In this document: piece by piece, positions 5,727-11,534 of the stretch
How the letters are laid out: the number at the start of each line of letters is the position of its first letter
Numbering within the stretch: the first letter of the stretch is position 1
DNA from: Flavobacteriales bacterium
GTDB lineage: Bacteria; Bacteroidota; Bacteroidia; Flavobacteriales; Flavobacteriaceae
Direction: 5' to 3'
Length of the DNA stretch: 14,153 bases
NCBI GenBank assembly: GCA_015494775.1
Contig: WGAP01000206.1
Location: forward strand, 1-14,153
The notes under the pieces: model-generated
The model's input: only the letters and a program-made list of their open reading frames with translations
Databases searched by the model: none
Told to the model about the DNA's origin: nothing
Program-made: the position numbers and the translations under genes

Positions 5727-6815
5727 TTAATGATCTTGATGCAAATCCAACAAAAAACGCAAGGTGTCCACGCCATCGGCATAGTCCCAAAGTTGCGGCT
5801 GCTGACTTTGTCCGGGCGGAAGTGCCCCGGGCAGGTCGGCCGTGGAAATCACCACTTGAATTTTGTCGCGGTCGTGTTCCAAGATGCGGCGCACATCGTC
5901 CAAATCATCATAGGTTTCGTAGAACACCACTCCCACGGGCGAGGCGTAGCGCGTGTCTTTTTTCAGCAGTACCAGCCCATTGTCCAAAAGGTCTTCGCGC
6001 TCGGCCGCGTCGGTGCTCATCAGGAAAACGGCTCTGTTGTAGTCGTAATTGTTGCGGTATTTGCGGTATTCGGCATAGCGGGCATATTTGAGCAAGCTCT
6101 TGAATATGCGGTTCAAATCAAAGTCCCGGGGAACAAACAATTTGGACACATTGCGGCACCCCAAGCCGAAATAGAGCATGATGTCGTCGGCCAGGGCTTC
6201 CATTCGGGCATCGGTTTCGTCGCCCGTGAGCACGGCCACCCCGTTGCGGTTGTGCCGGATAATGTGCGGATAGCGGCCGAAATAATATTCGAAATAACGG
6301 GCCGAATTATCGCTTCCGGTGGCTATCACGGCATCGAAATCCCGCAAAAGGCCGTCGGTAAATTCCACCCGTCCCTTCCAAGCGGGATCGATGTGTTCGA
6401 GGTATTTGACAATAAGCGGAATAATTTTGTTATCCGAGGACGACATTTTGACCTTGGCCCGGTGGCCGGCGGCTAAAACCGAAAGCAAATCGTGCAAGCC
6501 CACGGCGGGAATATTACCGGCCATCACAATGCCCACCCTTTTCGGATGCAGACGTTCGGGAAAAATATAAGCATCGAGCCACCGGCGGATTTTGTCCGTT
6601 TGCAAGGCCAGGCCCCATTGGCCCAGGGCGTATTGCATATTTTCGGGTGTAAACCAAGGGTTGGTTTCGTGTGCGCGTTCCACCAGCATTTTCATGGGCT
6701 CGAAAAAAACGTCATTGGCCGGGATATGTTCCTTACACCTTATCTTTTCCGGCCCGAATTGGGACAAAAATTCGCCCAAGGCCGAAAAATCCCGCACAAG
6801 ATTTTCTTTTTCCAT
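5727..6815 (-). CDS. LuxC-type acyl-CoA reductase
   Basis: Cytosolic protein of 362 residues matching the LuxC-like acyl-CoA reductase family (aldehyde dehydrogenase superfamily), which reduces acyl-CoA to aldehyde with NAD(P)H through a thioester on a catalytic Cys. Visible landmarks are a nucleotide-binding stretch with GIVMAGNIPAVGLHDLL (about 95-111), KMSSSDNKIIP (123-133), FDAVIATGSDNSARYFEYYF (160-179), a conserved RHNRNGVAVLTGDET (187-201), and FGLGCRNVSKL (216-226) with the likely catalytic Cys220. Length is normal for the short Bacteroidota version. The true substrate is unknown; these genes are widespread in non-luminous Bacteroidota. It heads a minus-strand operon with the lipoprotein and is divergent from a ferredoxin gene, an arrangement I recall as recurrent in the phylum. 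The exact -7 box TAACTTTG lies 31 bases before the start. Confidence 0.88.
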   Translation of the reverse strand: MEKENLVRDFSALGEFLSQFGPEKIRCKEHIPANDVFFEPMKMLVERAHETNPWFTPENMQYALGQWGLALQTDKIRRWLDAYIFPERLHPKRVGIVMAGNIPAVGLHDLLSVLAAGHRAKVKMSSSDNKIIPLIVKYLEHIDPAWKGRVEFTDGLLRDFDAVIATGSDNSARYFEYYFGRYPHIIRHNRNGVAVLTGDETDARMEALADDIMLYFGLGCRNVSKLFVPRDFDLNRIFKSLLKYARYAEYRKYRNNYDYNRAVFLMSTDAAEREDLLDNGLVLLKKDTRYASPVGVVFYETYDDLDDVRRILEHDRDKIQVVISTADLPGALPPGQSQQPQLWDYADGVDTLRFLLDLHQDH

Positions 6816-6827
6816 TTAAAAATTATC

Positions 6828-6835
6828 TATATTTG
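6828..6835 (+). promoter_or_regulatory. -7 box of the ferredoxin gene
   Basis: TATATTTG is an exact TAnnTTTG match 38 bases before the ferredoxin ATG, giving a leader of about 32 bases. The region 20 bases upstream has TTTTC rather than TTG. It lies just outside the start codon of the divergent reductase gene and is interleaved with that gene's -7 box. Confidence 0.6.
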
Positions 6836-6845
6836 TCCTTGCAAA

Positions 6846-6853
6846 CAAAGTTA
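6846..6853 (-). promoter_or_regulatory. -7 box of the acyl-CoA reductase operon
   Basis: TAACTTTG on the minus strand (6853-6846) is an exact TAnnTTTG match 31 bases before the ATG at 6815. No clear TTG is found 19-21 bases upstream, where the ferredoxin start codon lies. It is only ten bases from the opposing ferredoxin -7 box. Confidence 0.55.
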
Positions 6854-6873
6854 AACCAAAAAACCATACGACT

Positions 6874-7188
6874 ATGGCACTTAAAATCACCGAAGACTGC
6901 ATCAATTGCGGCGCTTGTATATCCGAATGCCCCAACAACGCCATTTACGAACCCGGCGAACCCTGGCGTATGTCGGACGGAACCTGCATCAATGATGATG
7001 AAGAAAAAGACCCTATCTCGGACGATTTCTACTACATCGTTCCCGACAAATGTACTGAATGTAAAGGTTTCTACGACGAGCCGCAATGTGTGGCCGTTTG
7101 TCCCGTAGATGCCATCATTGAGGACGAGGATCATAAAGAATCCGAAGACGAACTCTTGGCCAAAAAAGCCAAATTGCATTGCGACTAA
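6874..7188 (+). CDS. 2[4Fe-4S] ferredoxin (Alv-type arrangement)
   Basis: Small acidic cytosolic electron carrier of 104 residues. The first cluster motif is Cys9-x2-Cys12-x2-Cys15-x3-Cys19-Pro. The second is the expanded form Cys60-x2-Cys63-x8-Cys72-x3-Cys76-Pro. The two are separated by an unusually long acidic insert (about residues 26-58, EPGEPWRMSDG...DDEEKDP). The Cys-x8-Cys spacing and the added C-terminal helix (about 85-104, HKESEDELLAKKAK) are features of the Allochromatium vinosum/YfhL type of low-potential ferredoxin. Cys38 and Cys103 are extra and not in cluster motifs. Its divergent neighbour is a LuxC-type acyl-CoA reductase; a redox partnership is possible but unproven. It forms a single-gene unit with a strong terminator downstream. 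Confidence 0.93.
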   Translation: MALKITEDCINCGACISECPNNAIYEPGEPWRMSDGTCINDDEEKDPISDDFYYIVPDKCTECKGFYDEPQCVAVCPVDAIIEDEDHKESEDELLAKKAKLHCD

Positions 7189-7212
7189 ACCGATTGGTTT
7201 TACATTAAGTAT

Positions 7213-7243
7213 AAACCCGTCGCCTTCGGCGACGGGTTTTTTT
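7213..7243 (+). terminator. Intrinsic terminator of the ferredoxin gene
   Basis: Perfect 12-bp stem AAACCCGTCGCC (7213-7224) / GGCGACGGGTTT (7228-7239) with triloop TTC, running into seven T (7237-7243), 25 bases past the ferredoxin stop. Confidence 0.93.
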
Positions 7244-7316
7244 ATGCTATTTTGTCGGCTTTATACCGCCCGGACTGCCAAAATGAACCGCTTTACAGTA
7301 CGGGCTTACTTTTTGA

Positions 7317-7324
7317 TACGCTTG
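7317..7324 (+). promoter_or_regulatory. Possible -7 box for the 631-residue protein gene
   Basis: TACGCTTG is one mismatch from TAnnTTTG and lies 29 bases before the ATG at 7353. No TTG stands at the expected -33 position. A separate promoter is expected here because a strong terminator ends the ferredoxin unit upstream. Confidence 0.35.
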
Positions 7325-7352
7325 TAGCGAAAACCCAAAAAAACACACAACT

Positions 7353-9248
7353 ATGATTCTGACCAAAAAACACCTGCAAATCCTCGAAAAAATTTTCGAC
7401 CATAAACTCAACAGCATCGATTCATTGGAAATCCTGGAATCGGATGAGGATTATTTCTACTACGTCCAATTGGTCCAGATGGGCCTTTTGCGCGAAGACG
7501 AAGATCATTTCTTTTTGACCTATCCGGGTACTTTGCTGATGGAATCCTACCGGATGGCCAAACTCCAAGGACTTATTCCGGATTGGAGTCGTTACGACGA
7601 TGATTTTCGCATTGTTGGTAGCGAAATTATCAATATGCTTTATACGGCCGACATTGCCAACGGACGCACCAACCAAATCAGCGGCCCCGAACTGGAAAAA
7701 CGCGGCCTGGCCGCCAACGGTCAACTGACCGAATTCGGTAAAAAGGTTTTGGAAGTATTCGAGGAATCGCAACCTTATTTTTATGTCAATTCCAAATTGC
7801 AGGAATTTCTCAAAAAAACGCTTCCGGGCCCTTCGCCCAAACGCGAACTCCTGGATGCCGACAAATTTCAAATCCTCGAAGCCGAAGCCCTGCGGTTGAT
7901 GGCTTTCAGCGCACCGCGGGCCGAATACTACAACCTCACCGGCACCGGCCAACAAATCCGCGCTGCATTGCTCAAAGGTGCATTTTTTAAACCCATTACC
8001 GAAGAATATTTGGAAGGCATACTCGCTTATTACTATGACGAAGAAGTGGACGAAGAGCTGATCAAAGATTTCATCGCCCAAGCCGTTATCAACGAAAAAG
8101 GCGAACTTTTGCCTGCCGGCGAACACCTGATCCGTGCCGCCGATTATTATTTTGAGGGAACTTATTCCGACTTCTTGTCCATCGACATTGACGAATTGGA
8201 ATGGGGCATCCTGGAAACCATCAAGGAAATTAACGACAAAACCCGGCAAAATCCCGATTATTTGGCCACCAAGGCCAATATCCGCGCCGCCTTTATCGAC
8301 AAACGTTACAAGGAAGCCCGGCATTTGAAAGAAAAATACGGCCGCCGGCTCAAAGAACTTCCGCGGCTCAAACAACGTTATGTGGAAGAATTGGAAAATA
8401 CCAAAACGGCCGAAGAATGGTTCGACAAAATCTACGATTTTGATGCTGCACTTTTCGGCCTGCAAGGTTTTCAACTTATCGAGCCGAAATTGAGCAAGGA
8501 CGAAAAAATGTATTACGTTCCCACGGCCGACGGCTTGAAGGCCCTGGAAATTATGGGTGGTAAATTCCGCGAAATTCCTGCCGAATCCGTCAAAGCCATC
8601 ACGCTGGCCCGTCATCCGTTCCTTTCGCCCGACGGCCGTTGGATTGCCAAGGCCAAAGAAGCCGGAACGGTGGTCAATGCTCCCACCGACACCGGTCGTT
8701 TCTTTGCACGGCTGGCCTACAACAACAAAACCCCCAACCTGACCAAATACGGCCTGGAAGTAATGCGTCTGATTCCCTACACATCAGGCATTTATTTCGG
8801 TGATTTGCTCCGTCAGCTTCCGCAATACGACGAAGAACAACTCATCCAAATCCTCGAAAAACTGGATGCCCGCGCCATGGTGAACATCTATCCCAACAAC
8901 CTGGTTTTCCTCACCGAAGCGGGCCAAAAGGTCAAACAAGCCACCACAGGCCTTGCCGGCGACTTCAAATATCCCGTAACGCCCGACATTATCCATCTGC
9001 TTCGTGCACTCAAAGAGGTGGGCAGTTTATATGTCAAAGAACGCAAGGTGCGTATCCTGCCCGACAACTGGAAAAAAGCGCTCAAACTCCTGCAAATGGA
9101 TCTGGAAACCTTCGAAAACACCTTGACCCTGCTACGCCACGCACGCTACATAAGTGCCAATGGCATAACCGAAAACGGCTTACTGCTGATCGAGGCGGCC
9201 GAGGAACTGGAAGAAATGGAAAACATCTGGACCGAAATCGAGATATAA
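7353..9248 (+). CDS. Large cytosolic protein of repeated winged-helix-like modules (possibly DUF505)
   Basis: Soluble, highly charged protein of 631 residues with no signal peptide or membrane segment. Function is unknown; the overall look recalls the DUF505 family, but I hold that loosely. A motif of the wing type, hydrophobic-(L/P/I)-T-x-x-G followed by a helix, recurs along the chain: LTYPGTLLME (55), LTEFGKKVLE (125), LTGTGQQIRA (195), LPAGEHLIRA (252), PTADGLKALE (390), PTDTGRFFAR (445), LTEAGQKVKQ (520) and ITENGLLLIE (605). Each is preceded by a helical segment such as ILEKIFD or IIHLLRALKE. This suggests a string of degenerate winged-helix domains. A basic helical stretch (about 310-345, KRYKEARHLKEKYGRRLKELPRLKQ style) interrupts the array and may be a coiled coil. 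A role in nucleic-acid or protein binding is inference only. It is a single-gene unit between two terminators. Confidence 0.8.
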   Translation: MILTKKHLQILEKIFDHKLNSIDSLEILESDEDYFYYVQLVQMGLLREDEDHFFLTYPGTLLMESYRMAKLQGLIPDWSRYDDDFRIVGSEIINMLYTADIANGRTNQISGPELEKRGLAANGQLTEFGKKVLEVFEESQPYFYVNSKLQEFLKKTLPGPSPKRELLDADKFQILEAEALRLMAFSAPRAEYYNLTGTGQQIRAALLKGAFFKPITEEYLEGILAYYYDEEVDEELIKDFIAQAVINEKGELLPAGEHLIRAADYYFEGTYSDFLSIDIDELEWGILETIKEINDKTRQNPDYLATKANIRAAFIDKRYKEARHLKEKYGRRLKELPRLKQRYVEELENTKTAEEWFDKIYDFDAALFGLQGFQLIEPKLSKDEKMYYVPTADGLKALEIMGGKFREIPAESVKAITLARHPFLSPDGRWIAKAKEAGTVVNAPTDTGRFFARLAYNNKTPNLTKYGLEVMRLIPYTSGIYFGDLLRQLPQYDEEQLIQILEKLDARAMVNIYPNNLVFLTEAGQKVKQATTGLAGDFKYPVTPDIIHLLRALKEVGSLYVKERKVRILPDNWKKALKLLQMDLETFENTLTLLRHARYISANGITENGLLLIEAAEELEEMENIWTEIEI

Positions 9249-9268
9249 GATTTTTGGGAACCATGCTC

Positions 9269-9297
9269 AACCGCTCCTTTTCGGGGCGGTTTTTTTG
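9269..9297 (+). terminator. Intrinsic terminator of the 631-residue protein gene
   Basis: AACCGCTCC (9269-9277) pairs with GGGGCGGTT (9283-9291), including one T-G wobble, with loop TTTTC and a run of seven T from 9290. It lies 21 bases past the stop codon. Confidence 0.9.
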
Positions 9298-9300
9298 TTA

Positions 9301-9379
9301 GGGCGCCCGGCCGCACTCATTCTTGCAAGCCGCCGGCTTTCACCTTCGGCTCATCCGGCGGCGCAATCATGAGGCGCCC
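9301..9379. repeat. Nested GC-rich hairpin
   Basis: Concentric inverted repeats: outer GGGCGCC (9301-9307) / GGCGCCC (9373-9379), CTCAT (9316-9320) / ATGAG (9369-9373), TTGC (9323-9326) / GCAA (9363-9366), and inner GCCGCCGG (9329-9336) / CCGGCGGC (9355-9362). Together they make one long interrupted stem of about 79 bases. Its edge (GGCGCC) coincides with the end of the inferred minus-strand interspersed repeat. Confidence 0.6.
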
Positions 9380-9679
9380 GCCGGGCTGTCCGCTCAAATG
9401 CGCGGGCGGCCCGCTCTTGCCCTGCATGCGTGGCGGACGTGGCTCCCCACTGGTCGCCCCGCCGCCACGGCAGGCCTGCGGCGCGCCGCATCGCTTCAAG
9501 TATAAAGTATTGTAAAAGTTGACGTTATTTTTGTCGAGAACAAAGCCGGCAATCCGAAGACATAGCCATAGCTATGGCGAGGATGGGCAATGCCGTTATC
9601 GGCAAAAAGAACGAAACTTGGTGCGTTATTTTATACTTGAAGCGATGCCTACCGCGCATAACCGCTCCCATCCCTGGCG
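9373..9679 (-). repeat. GC-rich interspersed repeat element, interrupted copy (copy 3)
   Basis: Read on the minus strand, this starts with the head CGCCAGGGATGG...AGCGGTTATG (9679-9657) and ends with the tail AGCGGACAGCCCGG (9394-9381) running into GGCGCC, the same order as at 4289-4487. GC palindromes lie between, such as TGCGGCGCGCCGCA (9477-9490) and CGTGGCGG/CCGCCACG (9429-9469). The 161-bp inverted-repeat element sits inside it. Without that insert it would be 146 bases long. The nesting is an inference. Confidence 0.5.
9488..9648. mobile_element. MITE-like 161-bp element with perfect 19-bp terminal inverted repeats
   Basis: The left arm 9488-9506 (GCATCGCTTCAAGTATAAA) is the exact reverse complement of the right arm 9630-9648. 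Symmetry continues imperfectly inward: CGTTATTTTTGTCGAGAAC on the left resembles the complement of the matching right segment with four differences. A perfect 14-bp palindrome, GCCATAGCTATGGC (9565-9578), lies near the centre. There is no transposase and no open frame of substance. No target-site duplication is obvious. It could be a MITE or a long structured RNA hairpin. Confidence 0.6.
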
Positions 9680-9770
9680 CGGTTTTTACCCGGGCATCGA
9701 ACGAGGGAATGATTTGCCATAATTCCATGCCCGAAAAAAACACCCTTTTTGGTATTTTCATAAAAAAATC

Positions 9771-9783
9771 GGATTTTTAATCC
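9771..9783 (+). other. Small hairpin abutting a start codon
   Basis: GGATT (9771-9775), loop TTT, AATCC (9779-9783) ends one base before the ATG of the regulator gene at 9785. It occupies the position of a ribosome binding site, and no Shine-Dalgarno-like sequence is otherwise present. It could affect translation. Confidence 0.35.
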
Positions 9784-9784
9784 A

Positions 9785-11530
9785 ATGTTTTTGCTTCGTT
9801 ACATACGGCCGGGGTTGCGGGCGGGGTTTTTGTTTCTTCCGTTACTTCTTTTTGCCACCCGACAACCCCAAGGCGGACAACCCGACGATATTCGTCCCGT
9901 CGTGCGGCAATGGCTCGACCGCGCAACCGCGGCCGTATCGCACCGCCGGGCCGATTCGGTAACCTACTACCTGAACCGCGCCTTGGATGTTTCGCGCCGT
10001 TCCGGTTCGGGACGCGAACAAATGCTGAGCCATTACAGGGCAGCCAAAATATTTCAGGAAATCGACGCCTATTCCCGGGCCAACGAACAATATGCCGCAG
10101 CTCAACATTGGGCACATCAATTGCACGACACGCTCACTTCGGTGGATTTGCTCATCGACCGCTCTTATCTTTACGACTATTGGCAAATGCGTGATTCGGC
10201 ATCCGCCTTCCTTTCTCGCGCCTTCGACATGGCCCACCGCGCAGGTTACCGGAAAGGCAAAGCCCGTGCCGCCCTGCTGCTGGGTAATATGTATTGGGCC
10301 GAACACAAAGCCGGACAAGCCCTGGAATATTACCGCCAAGCTTATGATATTGCCCGGAATATTCCCGATTCCACCGGTATGGCCGCGGCGTTGCAAAATA
10401 TCGGACTTTGTCTTGCGCAAAATGGCGATGATGCCGGTGCTTTGGAACACTTCAAGCGTTCGGCCGGCATTTTGCAAAAAATTCCTTCCAAACGGTTGAC
10501 CCTGGCCGGCGCTTACGGCAATTTGGCTTTGCTCTATGCCCGGCAAGGCGACAAGGCCGGAAGTTTCGCCTACCTGAATCGCGCCATGGATATTTACCGC
10601 CGCTACGGCAATGCCGAACAAAAGGCCATCGGGTATCATACCTATGCGCGCTGCCTGTATGAATTGAAAAATTACTCCCTGAGCAACCGCTATTTGGATT
10701 CGTGTGTCGCCCTGGCACGCGACAACCGGTTCGGGCTTATGCTACAAAGCGCGTTACATCAATATTTCCTGAACAAAAAAAAGGCTGGTGATTATCGCGG
10801 TGCTTTGGATTTTGCCGAAAAATACATGCGCGTAAAAGACTCTTTGTCCACCCGGAAATACCATCGCCAATTGGCCGAACTCAATGTCAAATACAAAACC
10901 CGTGAACGCCAACACCAAATCCGGCAATTGCAATTGGCCAAACGTCAGGAGCGGGCGCGATTTCGTTACTTGCTTGTAGCCAGTGTTTTGCTTTTGCTTA
11001 CCTTTTTGGCTACCGGATATGTGTTGGTGCAGAAAAGAAAAATCGCCCGATTGCAATGGGAAAAAATTCGACTCGAAGCCAAAAATTTGTCCGACGAATT
11101 GGCACGAAAAAACAAGCAACTGAGCGAGCATGCCCTGCACATGTTACACAAAAACGAATTGCTTTCGGGTATTCTCAAACGCTTGGAAGCGCTGATAGAC
11201 GCTCCGCCCGGGCAAGACCGTGAGCATTTGAAACAATTGCAAGGCGAAATACGTAAAATGCTACGTGCCGACAAGGATTGGGAAGTACTCAGCCGGCATT
11301 TTGAACGCATCAATGAGGATTTTGTGCGTAAAATACGTTCGGTAAATCCCCATATTTCCACCAACGATTTGCGTTTGGCCACCTTGATGAAAATGAATTT
11401 GACCAACAAGGAAATCGCCCAATTGCTCAACATCAATTACCAAAGCGTCAAAAACGCCCAGTACCGGCTCAAACAAAAGTTGAACCTGGCACCGGGCGAA
11501 AACCTACGTGTTTTTTTGGCAAGTCTTTGA
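9785..11530 (+). CDS. TPR / transmembrane / LuxR-type HTH regulator
   Basis: Protein of 581 residues with the architecture common for Bacteroidota signalling regulators. Residues 1-27 are a signal or anchor sequence. Residues about 40-360 are tetratricopeptide-like helical repeats (for example ARAALLLGNMYWAEHKAGQALEYYRQA and AAALQNIGLCLAQNGDDAGALEHFKRS), expected in the periplasm. A charged helix (360-393) precedes a transmembrane segment (394-415), followed by a cytosolic coiled coil (about 416-495). The C-terminal HTH at about 524-567 has the pattern STNDLRLATLMKMNLTNKEIAQLLNI and then NYQSVKNAQYRLKQKLNL, the LuxR/GerE-like fold of this class. It probably senses an envelope signal or partner through the TPRs and controls transcription; the target is unknown. 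It ends four bases from the convergent LRR gene stop, with no terminator between them. Confidence 0.88.
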   Translation: MFLLRYIRPGLRAGFLFLPLLLFATRQPQGGQPDDIRPVVRQWLDRATAAVSHRRADSVTYYLNRALDVSRRSGSGREQMLSHYRAAKIFQEIDAYSRANEQYAAAQHWAHQLHDTLTSVDLLIDRSYLYDYWQMRDSASAFLSRAFDMAHRAGYRKGKARAALLLGNMYWAEHKAGQALEYYRQAYDIARNIPDSTGMAAALQNIGLCLAQNGDDAGALEHFKRSAGILQKIPSKRLTLAGAYGNLALLYARQGDKAGSFAYLNRAMDIYRRYGNAEQKAIGYHTYARCLYELKNYSLSNRYLDSCVALARDNRFGLMLQSALHQYFLNKKKAGDYRGALDFAEKYMRVKDSLSTRKYHRQLAELNVKYKTRERQHQIRQLQLAKRQERARFRYLLVASVLLLLTFLATGYVLVQKRKIARLQWEKIRLEAKNLSDELARKNKQLSEHALHMLHKNELLSGILKRLEALIDAPPGQDREHLKQLQGEIRKMLRADKDWEVLSRHFERINEDFVRKIRSVNPHISTNDLRLATLMKMNLTNKEIAQLLNINYQSVKNAQYRLKQKLNLAPGENLRVFLASL

Positions 11531-11534
11531 GGTT

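Larger units (their letters stand above)
9249..9784. other. Second gene-free region, repeat-rich
   Basis: Between the 631-residue protein and the TPR/HTH regulator there is no credible gene. It holds the terminator (9269-9297), a large nested GC-rich hairpin (9301-9379), a GC palindrome cluster (9381-9490), a 161-bp element with 19-bp terminal inverted repeats (9488-9648), and the minus-strand repeat head (9657-9679) inside a hairpin. 9685-9784 is AT-rich. The frames open here read through the palindromes. Confidence 0.8.

Noticed and set aside
5730..6476. Plus-strand frame of 248 codons over the acyl-CoA reductase
   Set aside because: Antisense shadow of a clear LuxC-family gene, with His/Val/Gly-rich non-protein-like composition.
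7422..8615. Minus-strand frame of 397 codons inside the 631-residue protein gene
   Set aside because: It is a Phe/Gly-rich mirror of Glu/Lys-rich coding sequence on the plus strand. The plus-strand frame has a sensible start and terminator.
9317..9780. Small open frames in the second gene-free zone
   Set aside because: They run through inverted repeats and the terminal-repeat element, with low-complexity Arg/Pro/Gly composition and no start signal.
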